DNA of 64,000 bases from Hungatella effluvii (GTDB lineage: Bacteria > Bacillota > Clostridia > Lachnospirales > Lachnospiraceae). The stretch is taken from positions 124,001 to 188,000 of the forward strand of contig NZ_QJKD01000003.1 of the NCBI RefSeq assembly GCF_003201875.1, in the 5' to 3' direction. The position numbers and the translations under genes are program-made. Shown piece by piece: positions 24,101-33,146 of this stretch. Positions within the stretch are counted from its first letter, which is position 1. Every line of letters starts with the position of its first letter. The notes beneath the pieces are model-generated. The model had not been told where the DNA came from. It ran no database searches and saw nothing but the letters and a program-made list of their open reading frames with translations.

Positions 24101-25807
24101 TCATTGCAGTTCGCGCATGTATGCCTCAACTTCTTTGGTTGTCACAAACGACATTGCCTTATCTGCAATTGCCTGCAGTTCTGCGATGCTGTAGCCTGTG
24201 ATCAGCTTTCTTGCGTTTAAGACTGCGGAAGCGCTCATACTGAACTCATTTAAGCCAAAGGCCAGCAGCAGCGGTATCATCAGCGGATCGCTGGCCGCTT
24301 CGCCGCACATGCCTACCATGATGCCCTCTTTGCGGCCGCACTGGATGATGTGGCGGATGCTGCGGAGTACGGCCGGGTTTAACGGGGAGTAAAGGTAGGA
24401 TACCTTGTCATTTCCTCTGTCTACCGACATGGTGTACTGTGTTAAGTCGTTTGTTCCGATGCTGAAGAAATCCACTTCCTTCGCGAACGCATCGGCCATT
24501 AAGGACGCGGCTGCGGTCTCCACCATGATACCTACCTGGATATCTCTCTTATAGGCGATTCCCTTTAAATCAAGCTCTGCTTTCACTTCTTCGATCATAG
24601 CCTTCGCTTCCCGGAATTCCTCCAGGCATGTTACCATCGGAACCATGATCTTGATATTGCCGAACGCACTTGCGCGCAGAAGCGCACGAAGCTGCGGTCT
24701 GTATACATCTTCCCTGCGGTCCAGGCAGAATCGGATGGCCCGGTAGCCCAGGAATGGATTTTCATCTTTCTTTAATCCCATATATGGAATCTCTTTGTCG
24801 CCGCCGATATCCAGTGTACGGATAATCACAGGCTTGCCGTTCATGGCAATGGCTACCTTCTGGTACGCCTCGAACTGCTCGTCCTCGGTCGGCATGGAGT
24901 TCCGGTCCATAAACAGGAATTCTGTACGGAACAGGCCAATGCCTTCCGCGTCGTACTGAAGAACCTTGTCCACATCTTCCGGTTTGCCGATGTTGGCCAC
25001 CAGTTCGATGGTCACACCATCCTTCGTTACAGTTGGCTTGCCGATGTACTGGTCCAGTTCCTTCTTTTCTTTTAAATAAGCGGTTCTCTTTGTCTCATAT
25101 TCCGCAGTAACCGTTTCCTCCGGATTCACGAATACGATTCCTTCCGATCCGTCCAGAACCACAGTATCTCCGTCTTTTACATTATTTAAGAAGCCCTCTA
25201 CTGCAACCACTGCCGGGATCTCCAGGGCTCTTGCCAGGATCGCGCTGTGAGAGGTCTTTCCGCCTAATTCCGTTACGATACCACATACATTGTCCGGATT
25301 GATGCCGGCTGTCATGGATGGGGTTAAATCCTTTGCAACGATAATGCTGCCCGCCGGCAGCGAGGCGATATCCACAGAACTGACACCGAGTAAGATCTTC
25401 TGCATACGTGTCTTGATATCACGCATATCGGTTGCTCTCTGCTGCATCAGCTCGTCTCCCATGGATGCGAACATATCGGCATACATATTGCAGACATTCT
25501 CGATCGCGTATTCACTGCACGCATTCTCCCCTGCGATCGTGTTCTCAATCTCGCCTGTCAGCATCGGATCAGAAAGAAGCATTAAATGGCCGTTTAAAAT
25601 CTCGGCCTCCTTCTCTCCCACTCTCGTAGCCAGATCCTTAGCCAGAGCATCCGTCTCCTCCATCGCCTGATTTAGGGCCGCATGAAAACGTTCCTTCTCA
25701 GCTGCTGCGTCGGAGATCGTCTCCTTCTTAATCACCAGTTCTGTCTCTTCCACGATAGCGGCTTTCCCAATGCCGATACCTGCAGATGCGCTTGTTCCTT
25801 TCATCAT
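24101..25807 (-). CDS. ptsI: PTS Enzyme I
   Basis: 568 residues. It transfers phosphate from phosphoenolpyruvate to HPr as the first step of the sugar phosphotransferase system. Visible: N-terminal GTSASAGIGIGKA, active-site His in GGKTSHSAILAR (about residue 187), PEP-binding regions LFRTEFLFMDR and MVPMVTCLEEFREA, and GTNDLTQYTMSVDRGND with catalytic CGEAAS near the end. Length is normal for the family. AAGGAGG lies 7 nt before the first of two adjacent ATGs. It follows ptsH by 32 bp and lies at the end of the cda-pts gene row. Confidence 0.97.
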   Translation of the reverse strand: MMKGTSASAGIGIGKAAIVEETELVIKKETISDAAAEKERFHAALNQAMEETDALAKDLATRVGEKEAEILNGHLMLLSDPMLTGEIENTIAGENACSEYAIENVCNMYADMFASMGDELMQQRATDMRDIKTRMQKILLGVSSVDIASLPAGSIIVAKDLTPSMTAGINPDNVCGIVTELGGKTSHSAILARALEIPAVVAVEGFLNNVKDGDTVVLDGSEGIVFVNPEETVTAEYETKRTAYLKEKKELDQYIGKPTVTKDGVTIELVANIGKPEDVDKVLQYDAEGIGLFRTEFLFMDRNSMPTEDEQFEAYQKVAIAMNGKPVIIRTLDIGGDKEIPYMGLKKDENPFLGYRAIRFCLDRREDVYRPQLRALLRASAFGNIKIMVPMVTCLEEFREAKAMIEEVKAELDLKGIAYKRDIQVGIMVETAAASLMADAFAKEVDFFSIGTNDLTQYTMSVDRGNDKVSYLYSPLNPAVLRSIRHIIQCGRKEGIMVGMCGEAASDPLMIPLLLAFGLNEFSMSASAVLNARKLITGYSIAELQAIADKAMSFVTTKEVEAYMRELQ

Positions 25808-25839
25808 AACAAGACCTCCTTATTAATTATAAAATAGAT

Positions 25840-26103
25840 TTATTCGCCCAGTCCGTCTTCGACAGCCTGAACCATGGCAGCCAGAGCCTCTTTTTCGTCC
25901 ACTCCCTCACAGACGAATTCAATCTCATCGCCGCTTTTTACGCAGGCGCCCAATACACTGAGCACGCTCTTTGCATTGGCGGTGGTATTCTTAAAACGGA
26001 AATTCACCGAAGACTTGAAGTTCATAGCTTCCTTACAAAGAATCCCCGCCGGCCGTAAATGAAGACCGGTAGGATTCTTTATGACAACTTTAGCACTGAC
26101 CAT
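25840..26103 (-). CDS. ptsH: HPr phosphocarrier protein
   Basis: 87 residues with the phosphoryl acceptor His15 in TGLHLRPAG and the regulatory Ser46 in NAKSVLSVLG, which HPr kinase phosphorylates in Firmicutes. It carries phosphate from Enzyme I to sugar-specific EIIA units. GGAGGG lies 7 nt before the ATG. It lies 31 bp downstream of cdaR, with no terminator seen between, so it may be transcribed with the c-di-AMP genes. Confidence 0.96.
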   Translation of the reverse strand: MVSAKVVIKNPTGLHLRPAGILCKEAMNFKSSVNFRFKNTTANAKSVLSVLGACVKSGDEIEFVCEGVDEKEALAAMVQAVEDGLGE

Positions 26104-26134
26104 ATTCTATCCCTCCACACATTGTTACTGATTC

Positions 26135-27475
26135 TTATTCTGCTGCTTTTTTTGAAGTACCGGCGGTTGCTGGTTCATCCGTCTCCTGGTCAGCTGTCGT
26201 CTGTCCAGGACCGTCACTTTCATCCTCGTTATCAGAGACAACCGTCACTTCAAAGTCAGAATAATTCACCACTTCAAACCCTTCTCCCACCTCAAAGGTA
26301 AGCTTACCTGCATGGGTTCCGGGCTCCAGGCCAGTCATATCGAGCGCGGCATTCAAATCCTTGATATCCAGTGTATCCAAATCTTCCTTCAGCCCCCTGA
26401 CCGTCACATCCACGCTGTCCTTGCTGAAGGTATACTCATAATCAGGGTCTGAACCACTGCTGGCTAAATCGGCCAGCTTAAGAGTGTAGGACTTTGTAGT
26501 CAGCGGTTCTACCTTTAAGGTAACCGTCACCTGGCTCTGGGCATTCGGTGCGATCGTCGTGCTCGGAGGCAGATAATCGTTCAGATCAAGATGGATCACC
26601 TTGTCTGTAGTCGCTCCGTCGATGGTAAGCTTGTCATCGACAACAGAAAGCGCATTGACAGAAGCCAGCACTGACTTCGTCGCAACCACGGGAACGACTT
26701 TCAAGTCGCTCTCCACTCCTGTGAACCGGTAGCCGGGAGCCACGGTTCCCTTCACTTCGAAATTCAGAGTCAGCTCCTTGGCCTTCAGGATCGCCATGTT
26801 ATAATGGATGCTTTCCGGAGTAATCGTCAGTTCGTCTCCGAGATCCGTCAGTTCTTTATCGTTGGCGTCATAGCATATGGGCGTTACGTAGCCATCTAAG
26901 TCCGCGTTTGCACCTTCCCGGTTAATCTCAATACCGATCGACGCAATCTTGCCAATCACGGATTCCGGCGCACGCGCCACCACGTAATCAGAGGACAGTG
27001 TGGTAATTCCTGACGCGTAACCGTCTTCCACCTCTCCTACGTAATTCACCTTTAAGTCAAATTTCTTATTCTGCATGGCTTCCGTTTTCACATGGAGAAC
27101 CATTGGCTTCGCCGTCACTTCCCCGTTTCTGATCAGGGATACCTTGTTTTTGTTGACCTCTATGGTGACCGGCACCGCGCCTGTCACATCGTTATAGTCC
27201 TTTAAATCAATATACGCGCTGAAATCGGATTCCCGGAACAGCGAGCTGTTTCTCGTGTTTACCTGGTAGCTCACCGTAACGCTGTCCTTGCCGATAATTT
27301 CATACGTCAGATTGGCATTATCCAGGATTTCCTTATTACGGACATCCACCGGAATTGTAAACGGCTGTCCGGAAACAACGGGATTGGAGATGTTGACAAT
27401 CGCCATCCAGATAACAAAGGCAAGAACGAGAGAAACGACTTTCAGGCCGAGATTATTTAGCAATTTTTCCTTCAT
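26135..27475 (-). CDS. cdaR: YbbR-domain regulator of diadenylate cyclase
   Basis: 446 residues: one N-terminal membrane span (GLKVVSLVLAFVIWMAIVNI, about 9-28) and about four extracytoplasmic YbbR repeats, followed by an acidic Thr/Ala-rich tail (TTADQETDEPATAGTSKKAAE region). In Firmicutes CdaR contacts CdaA at the membrane and modulates c-di-AMP synthesis. It overlaps cdaA by 23 bp, which supports co-translation. No glmM follows; the usual third gene is replaced here by ptsH. Confidence 0.92.
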   Translation of the reverse strand: MKEKLLNNLGLKVVSLVLAFVIWMAIVNISNPVVSGQPFTIPVDVRNKEILDNANLTYEIIGKDSVTVSYQVNTRNSSLFRESDFSAYIDLKDYNDVTGAVPVTIEVNKNKVSLIRNGEVTAKPMVLHVKTEAMQNKKFDLKVNYVGEVEDGYASGITTLSSDYVVARAPESVIGKIASIGIEINREGANADLDGYVTPICYDANDKELTDLGDELTITPESIHYNMAILKAKELTLNFEVKGTVAPGYRFTGVESDLKVVPVVATKSVLASVNALSVVDDKLTIDGATTDKVIHLDLNDYLPPSTTIAPNAQSQVTVTLKVEPLTTKSYTLKLADLASSGSDPDYEYTFSKDSVDVTVRGLKEDLDTLDIKDLNAALDMTGLEPGTHAGKLTFEVGEGFEVVNYSDFEVTVVSDNEDESDGPGQTTADQETDEPATAGTSKKAAE

Positions 27476-28325
27476 TTTTCCGCCTTCCCTTCAATATCTT
27501 AAATCTGCTGCCTTCTCCTTCCACGTGTTTAATATCCATAAGCAGTTCCCGCAGCGCATCCGCGTCAACCGCGCGCTTTAATCCGCCTTCCGAAGCGACA
27601 GAGACACGCCCCGTCTCCTCAGAGACCACGATGGTCAGACTGTCTGTCACCTCGCTGACGCCAACCGCGGCACGGTGCCTCGTTCCCAGTTCCTTGCTGA
27701 TGGACATGTTGTCGGACAGCGGTAAGTAGCATGTCGCAGCCGCCACCCGGTTACCGTGTATGACCACCGCCCCATCGTGGAGTGGTGTGTTGTGTTCGAA
27801 TATATTAATCAAAAGCTGGCTTGACACCAGACCGTTAATCTCAATGCCGGTTCGTTCGATCTCCTTTAAGGAGTCGCCGCGCTCAATCACCATAAGCGCT
27901 CCCGTCTTTACCTTGGCCATCTCAAAAGTAGCTTTCACCAGTTCGTTGATCGTCCGGTCGGTAAATGCAGAATTGTCCTTTCCGTCATCAAAGGTAAGAA
28001 TTCCTGTAAGCGGGTTTCTGCTTCCCAGCTGTTCCAGCGCCTTTCGAAGCTCCGGCTGAAAGATCACGATCGCCATCGTCACCGCCGGCGTCGCTATCGT
28101 ATTTAAAATCCACTTGATATTATCAAGACGGAAGATATAGGTCAGCACATAGAAAAACAGTATTAACAGAATTCCTTTTAAGAGAGTCCAGGCTCTCGTA
28201 TTCATAATCCAGACAAGCAGCTCATAAAGCAGTATCGCTATGATAATAATCTCAACGAGATTCGTCTTGGTTATCCTTGGTAAGAAGGAAACCCAGAAAT
28301 ATAATCCATCTATAATATCTGCCAC
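27453..28325 (-). CDS. cdaA: Diadenylate cyclase CdaA
   Basis: 290 residues: three N-terminal membrane segments (about 15-85), then a DisA_N/DAC domain with the catalytic DGA motif in LHDGAVVIHG (about residue 183) and RHRAAVG (about 216). It makes c-di-AMP from two ATP at the membrane; this nucleotide controls potassium and osmotic balance in Firmicutes. GTG start with GGGAGG 9 nt upstream. The two preceding genes encode unknown membrane proteins on the same strand with small gaps or overlaps, so all probably form one operon. Confidence 0.95.
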   Translation of the reverse strand: MADIIDGLYFWVSFLPRITKTNLVEIIIIAILLYELLVWIMNTRAWTLLKGILLILFFYVLTYIFRLDNIKWILNTIATPAVTMAIVIFQPELRKALEQLGSRNPLTGILTFDDGKDNSAFTDRTINELVKATFEMAKVKTGALMVIERGDSLKEIERTGIEINGLVSSQLLINIFEHNTPLHDGAVVIHGNRVAAATCYLPLSDNMSISKELGTRHRAAVGVSEVTDSLTIVVSEETGRVSVASEGGLKRAVDADALRELLMDIKHVEGEGSRFKILKGRRKNEGKIAK

Positions 28326-28355
28326 GAAAGTCCACCTCCCTTTTTCCAGTTTCGC

Positions 28356-29303
28356 CTAACGCTGTGGTCTCTGGAGTTTTCTGGCATTTATTTTTTGAAC
28401 CTTTACGTCGGGCGTGCTCACCGTCATCTTCGGCACCGCCTTCACGTAATAATAATAATCATCATCCTCAAACTGAACGTACTCGGTCCGCGAATAATCC
28501 ACTGCGAAGACGAAAAACGTATAAATCCCCGACAGGATTAAAGAAACCACCACTCCTATAATGAGCTCACTTACCGGAACTGATACATCCATGGTAATAT
28601 CTCCGATAAAAATCACCACCAGCTGGGCGATGGTTCCCGCCACAATAGCGATGATCCAGGAGTAGTCGAAAGACATATTCTTAAGAATGAACACTACAAT
28701 GATCGCAGCCGCAAAAGCCGCAATCAGCACTAACATCAGCTTATTGCCGAAGAGGCTCTTCACGATCTGAGAAAAACGCTGCATCATATCGGCTGATATC
28801 TCATTGGTCAGAACCCCCGCGTTCTGTTTGACATACAGAAGCGTATAATAGATAAAAATGCCGCAGCCCACCGGAATCACGGAAATCATGCCGCCTGAAA
28901 GGCCGACAATCAGTGGAATCGCGTACGGAATCTTCAATACGAAAAAGATCGGTGTGAGGATCAAAAGACAGCTGTCACCGGGATGGAAGCCATAGTACAA
29001 AAGCGCAACCACCAGGACAAACACCGCCATAACCAGTGTAACCTCAAAGGATACCGCCCATAAGTGGGCCAGCATAAATGCCGCAGCCAGAAAGCTTATT
29101 GCGCTGTATGGCAGAAACGAGCACGCCAGCGCCAGCACCAGAGGAACGAGCGGATTCGTGAGTTTTGCCATGAAACCGATATTCCGGTTCATCAGCCAGA
29201 ACGCAAGGTAACTATATACAAACTTGATTACCGGCGTGATATAAATGTCAAACTTTGCATAAAATTCCTTTAATCGTTCCTTGAAAACAAGAAGACTCAT
29301 CAT
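28356..29303 (-). CDS. Multi-pass membrane protein of unknown function, upstream of cdaA
   Basis: 315 residues with about nine hydrophobic segments and a cytoplasmic C-terminal tail carrying an acidic and Tyr-rich patch (VQFEDDDYYYYVKAVP) followed by a basic end (KINARKLQRPQR). I do not recognise a family with a known function. Its first ATG overlaps the preceding stop codon (ATGA) and AGGAGG lies 9 nt upstream, so it is coupled to the 142-residue gene before it. It ends 30 bp before cdaA. The context suggests a partner in the c-di-AMP or envelope network; that is inference only. Confidence 0.8.
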   Translation of the reverse strand: MMSLLVFKERLKEFYAKFDIYITPVIKFVYSYLAFWLMNRNIGFMAKLTNPLVPLVLALACSFLPYSAISFLAAAFMLAHLWAVSFEVTLVMAVFVLVVALLYYGFHPGDSCLLILTPIFFVLKIPYAIPLIVGLSGGMISVIPVGCGIFIYYTLLYVKQNAGVLTNEISADMMQRFSQIVKSLFGNKLMLVLIAAFAAAIIVVFILKNMSFDYSWIIAIVAGTIAQLVVIFIGDITMDVSVPVSELIIGVVVSLILSGIYTFFVFAVDYSRTEYVQFEDDDYYYYVKAVPKMTVSTPDVKVQKINARKLQRPQR

Positions 29304-29728
29304 TGGGTCCGTCCTCCTTTAGTCCGCGTTCCGGGTCTGGAATTACCTTCATACCGTTTGTCCAGCCTCTTCAGTTTTGCCATATAGACCTTCATCCCGC
29401 GGCTCGCGTAGTCGTATCGCCTCGCATAAATGCACAGGCTTATGATGAGGTAGACCACCAGTCCGGCCAGATAGATCACGCCCACCTTCATGCCCAGTTC
29501 AATGAGGCTCTCGATCCACATGACATTCAGCCACTTCTCAATATCACAGAGCACCCACAAGACAAGGCCCAAAAGGAAACTCAGGGTATAACTGAAAAAG
29601 GAACGCAGCAGTTTGCTGCTGATATAATCACTTTTAAAATACCGGTTTACGGGAAATATCCTGTTCCCCTCTTTTTTCTCGAACATGGCGAGGTTCGTCA
29701 TGATTTTGATTTTTTCTTCACTCAGCAT
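29300..29728 (-). CDS. Small membrane protein of unknown function, first gene of the cda-pts row
   Basis: 142 residues: an N-terminal soluble part of about 45 residues, two membrane segments (LSFLLGLVLWVLCDI and VGVIYLAGLVVYLIISLCIYA), then a basic tail (YMAKLKRLDKRYEG ... RTKGGRTQ). No family recognised. It is coupled to the next gene by a 4-nt overlap. A TGCTATAAT extended -10 lies about 35 bp upstream (29763-29768), so this is probably the head of the operon that includes cdaA and cdaR. Confidence 0.75.
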   Translation of the reverse strand: MLSEEKIKIMTNLAMFEKKEGNRIFPVNRYFKSDYISSKLLRSFFSYTLSFLLGLVLWVLCDIEKWLNVMWIESLIELGMKVGVIYLAGLVVYLIISLCIYARRYDYASRGMKVYMAKLKRLDKRYEGNSRPGTRTKGGRTQ

Positions 29729-29762
29729 AGGCTCTCCTCAATACACCATAACATATCATCTT

Positions 29763-29771
29763 ATTATAGCA
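29763..29771 (-). promoter_or_regulatory. Extended -10 promoter of the cda-pts gene row
   Basis: On the minus strand TGCTATAAT, an extended -10 element; the -35 region (TCGCCA at 17 nt) is poor. About 35 bp before the first start codon. Confidence 0.5.
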
Positions 29772-29831
29772 TAGAACTTTTTACTTGGCGAGACCCATCT
29801 GGAGATTTTTATAATTTTGTAAAGTTCAAAA

Positions 29832-29868
29832 CCGGGGACACCCCTGTAAAATACAGGAAAATCCCCGG
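29832..29868 (-). terminator. Terminator of the MacAB-like operon
   Basis: CCGGGGA/TCCCCGG with an inner CCTGTA/TACAGG dyad, followed on the minus strand by GGTTTTG. It lies 36 bp beyond the last permease gene. Confidence 0.8.
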
Positions 29869-29904
29869 CCACCTACACTTATTTCTTCATGATTTCGAAA
29901 ACTT

Positions 29905-31122
29905 TTATTCGTACCGCAGCGCGTCGATCGGGTCTTTTTTCGCCGCCTTTGACGCCGGATACAGGCCAAAGAACAGGCCGACCAGAGCGGAAAAGCCAAC
30001 CGCCACGACGACGACCTGGGGTTTCACTACCACAGAAATCCCGAACATTGCACCGCCGCCCATGACCAGCCCCGCGCCGATCACCACGCCGAGAATGCCT
30101 CCCAATGCGGACAGAATCGCGGATTCCGTCAAAAACTGTATCATAACATCCCGCGTCTTCGCCCCAAGGGCCTTTCTGATTCCGATTTCTCTGGTTCTTT
30201 CCGTTACGGACACCAGCATGATATTCATGATTCCGATTCCTCCGACCAGCAGAGAAATGGCTGCTATCCCGCCTACAGCGGCGGACAGGCTGCTCATCAT
30301 GCTGTCGTTCCCCTTCATCTCGTCGAGTGCAGAATAAAATGTCACATCCGCAGGCTGCCGGTCCTTAAGCCTTGCAAGATAAGGGACCATACGCCCGGAC
30401 AGTTCGTTCATATCCGTCCCTTCCTTCGCATAAAAGTTCAGCTGGAACAGATAATCGTTGGGCCACGAAAGGATTGTGTACGGGATAAATCCCTCCTTCG
30501 TCTGCCCCGGCATCATGGACATCATCATCGCTTCGAACGGCGTCATCTCCTTTTTATAGACTCCGACTACATTATAATCGTCTGTCTCGCCATAGACCGT
30601 GGTCCGCAGCGTCTTGCCAACGGCATTTTCCGTTCCGAAGAGCTCCAGCGCGCCCTGCACTTCCAAAACTACATTCTTTTTGCGCCCCTTGATATCAGCC
30701 TCATTTAAATTCCGTCCGTATAAAATGTTGATCTTCTGTACGTCAGGATAATTGTAATCGATACCCTGGAACTGGAATTTCACTTTTTTCCGGCCAAACA
30801 GCGCTTCACTGCTGTAGAAGGCGTTGGTATCCATATACTCAATATCGTCATGAAAAACTTCTTTAATCCGTTCCATTTGCTCTAAATTAAAGTAATCGCT
30901 GTCCCGCATATCTCCGCCGTCGGAGGGCCAGATATAGATGATGGCCCGCGTCATACCCACATTGGCATATAAATCGGCTACCATGGAACGCATGGTGTCG
31001 CCGATGGACACGATCGCAATCACCGAACCGATACCGATGATGATTCCCAGCATGGTGAGAAAGGAACGCATCTTATTCGCTTTGATGGCATGCAGTGCCA
31101 TAAACATATTTTCAAGCAGCAT
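29905..31122 (-). CDS. MacB/FtsX-type ABC transporter permease
   Basis: 405 residues. N-terminal membrane helix in the cytoplasmic-start pattern MALHAIKANKMRSFLTMLGIIIGIGSVIAIVSIG, a large extracytoplasmic MacB_PCD-like domain (about 45-270), then three C-terminal FtsX helices with the conserved TERTREIGIRKALGA loop. It is a close paralogue of the next gene upstream (31140-32348), and both end PASKAAKxDPIDALRYE. It probably pairs with it as a heterodimer driven by the ATPase at 32339-33133. Substrate unknown; antimicrobial peptides or lipids are usual for the family. Confidence 0.9.
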   Translation of the reverse strand: MLLENMFMALHAIKANKMRSFLTMLGIIIGIGSVIAIVSIGDTMRSMVADLYANVGMTRAIIYIWPSDGGDMRDSDYFNLEQMERIKEVFHDDIEYMDTNAFYSSEALFGRKKVKFQFQGIDYNYPDVQKINILYGRNLNEADIKGRKKNVVLEVQGALELFGTENAVGKTLRTTVYGETDDYNVVGVYKKEMTPFEAMMMSMMPGQTKEGFIPYTILSWPNDYLFQLNFYAKEGTDMNELSGRMVPYLARLKDRQPADVTFYSALDEMKGNDSMMSSLSAAVGGIAAISLLVGGIGIMNIMLVSVTERTREIGIRKALGAKTRDVMIQFLTESAILSALGGILGVVIGAGLVMGGGAMFGISVVVKPQVVVVAVGFSALVGLFFGLYPASKAAKKDPIDALRYE

Positions 31123-31139
31123 GATGGTCTCTCCCTTCC

Positions 31140-32348
31140 CTATTCATAGCGCAGCGCATCGATAGGATCGGCCTTTGCCGCCTTTGATGCCGGATACAGG
31201 CCAAAGAAGATTCCAACCAGGGCGGAAAATCCGACCGCCACAATGATTACGGACACCTTCACAACAGGGACCATCCCCATGGCGCTTCCACCGATCATGA
31301 CAATCCCCACTCCCAGCAGAATTCCGATCACGCCTCCGCAGGCCGACATGAGCGCCGACTCTGTCAAAAACTGCATCATGATATCGCCGGTGCGGGCCCC
31401 CAGAGCCTTCCTGATTCCGATCTCCCTGGTACGCTCCGTCACGGATACCATCATGATATTCATGATACCGATGCCACCTACCAGCAGGGAAATCGCTGCA
31501 ATACCGCCTACCGCGGCAGACATTCCGCCAAGCACACTGTCCACGCTTCCCATCTGTTCCACGACAGACTGGGTCATGATATCCGTTACCGGCCTTCCTT
31601 TTATCTTTGCAACGTAGCGGGCAATCTCAGGCAGAAATGTCTTCATGTCCACGCCGTCCTTCACATAGAAGTTCAAATCCTGAAAATAATCGCTGGGTCG
31701 GGTGAGAATCGTATAGGGCATAAAGCCCGACTGCGTCTGGCCGTTCCCCATCATCATCGCCTCCAGAGGCGACAAATCCTTGCGGTAGACGCCTACCACC
31801 GTATATTCCTCGGTGGTTTTATTGATTGTCATACGGAACGTTTTGCCGACACAGTTAGCTGTCCCGAACAGCTGCTCCGCCCCCTTGTCTTCCAGCACGA
31901 CGTTATTCCTGCGTCCTCTTACATCGGCCTCGCTCAATTCACGGCCGTAAATAATGTTCGTGGGCTGCACCTTCGTATAATTGTAATCAATCCCCTGGAA
32001 CTCGTATTTTACCTTGTTTCTTCCATAAACTGCCTCGGTGCTGGCATAGGCGTCGCTGTCCATATAGGAGATCTTGTCGTGAAACACTTCCTTCGCCCGG
32101 TCCAGTTCGTCCAGGGTGAAATAATCGCTCATTCGAAAATCATCGACACGCCAGGATACCATCACGATCGCCCGGTTCACACCCACGTTTTTATAGGCAT
32201 CCGCATAGAGGGACCGCATGCTGTCACCGACGGAAACGATGGCGATCACCGACGCGATACCGATGATGATTCCCAGCATGGTAAGGAAAGAGCGCATCTT
32301 GTTAGACCGGATGGCATGGAGCGCCATGGTCATATTTTCTAGCAGCAT
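31140..32348 (-). CDS. MacB/FtsX-type ABC transporter permease (paralogue)
   Basis: 402 residues with the same layout as 29905-31122: RSNKMRSFLTMLGIIIGIASVIAIVSVG at the N-terminus, a large outer domain, then FtsX helices with TERTREIGIRKALGARTGD. Identity to its neighbour is high across the whole length by eye, so a tandem duplication is likely. The start overlaps the ATPase gene by 10 bp. Two different permeases with one ATPase suggest a heterodimeric transporter core. Confidence 0.9.
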   Translation of the reverse strand: MLLENMTMALHAIRSNKMRSFLTMLGIIIGIASVIAIVSVGDSMRSLYADAYKNVGVNRAIVMVSWRVDDFRMSDYFTLDELDRAKEVFHDKISYMDSDAYASTEAVYGRNKVKYEFQGIDYNYTKVQPTNIIYGRELSEADVRGRRNNVVLEDKGAEQLFGTANCVGKTFRMTINKTTEEYTVVGVYRKDLSPLEAMMMGNGQTQSGFMPYTILTRPSDYFQDLNFYVKDGVDMKTFLPEIARYVAKIKGRPVTDIMTQSVVEQMGSVDSVLGGMSAAVGGIAAISLLVGGIGIMNIMMVSVTERTREIGIRKALGARTGDIMMQFLTESALMSACGGVIGILLGVGIVMIGGSAMGMVPVVKVSVIIVAVGFSALVGIFFGLYPASKAAKADPIDALRYE

Positions 32349-33133
32349 GGCGTCCCTTCTTTCTTCATTTTAACTGCTTCCTCTTCCGTAAGCTCCTTCG
32401 GAACATTTCTCTTATCACTCACCACCTGCCCATCCCGGAACCGGATAATCCGCTCCGTAAATGCGGCGATGTCTTCCTCATGGGTAACCACAACGACCGT
32501 GGCGCCTTCCTTGTGCAGCCTGGAAAACAGCTCCATAATCTCCACGGAAGACGCGGTGTCTAAGTTACCGGTCGGCTCATCTGCCAGAATCAGCGGCGGT
32601 TCATTGGCCAGCGCCCTGGCTATGGCGACTCTCTGCCGCTGTCCGCCGGAGAGTTCGTTCGGCATGTGTTCATACCGCTCTCCCAGACCCACGCGCTCCA
32701 GAAGCTCCAGCGCGCGCTGTTCCCGCATTTTCTTGGATTTATGTGCATACGTCATGGGCAGTTCTACGTTCTTCAGCGCCGATGTTCTCGAAATCAGGTT
32801 AAAGGACTGAAATACGAAGCCGATCTTTCTGTTCCGGATCGCAGACAGCGCGTCGGGGCTCATGTCAGCCGTATCGATTCCGTCCAGGTAGTAATGGCCC
32901 ATGGTCGGACGGTCCAGGCACCCCAGAATGTTCATCAGGGTGGATTTTCCGGATCCGGACTGTCCCATGATCGCCACAAATTCTCCCCGCTTAATGGTCA
33001 GATTGATTCGTTTCAGGCCCAGAACCTTGATGGATCCGGTATCGTATATCTTCACCATATCCACCAGCCGGATCAGGTCATCCGATACATTCTCGGTCAT
33101 GCAGGAAGGAAGCCTTTTTTCCCTTTTCCACAT
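32339..33133 (-). CDS. ABC transporter ATP-binding protein (MacB/LolD type)
   Basis: 264 residues with Walker A GQSGSGKST, Q-loop FQSFNLI, signature LSGGQRQRVAIARAL, Walker B LILADEPTGNLD and switch His in VVVVTHEED. The family powers mechanotransmission-type exporters made of FtsX-like permeases. AGGAGG lies 7 nt before the ATG at 33133. It sits between the adaptor gene (13 bp upstream) and the two permease genes, giving the order adaptor, ATPase, permease, permease. Confidence 0.95.
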   Translation of the reverse strand: MWKREKRLPSCMTENVSDDLIRLVDMVKIYDTGSIKVLGLKRINLTIKRGEFVAIMGQSGSGKSTLMNILGCLDRPTMGHYYLDGIDTADMSPDALSAIRNRKIGFVFQSFNLISRTSALKNVELPMTYAHKSKKMREQRALELLERVGLGERYEHMPNELSGGQRQRVAIARALANEPPLILADEPTGNLDTASSVEIMELFSRLHKEGATVVVVTHEEDIAAFTERIIRFRDGQVVSDKRNVPKELTEEEAVKMKKEGTPCC

Positions 33134-33146
33134 ATTGCTTCCTCCT

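Noticed and set aside
29303..30337. 344-residue open frame on the plus strand
   Set aside because: It lies over two membrane-protein genes and a terminator on the other strand; no domain or ribosome site.
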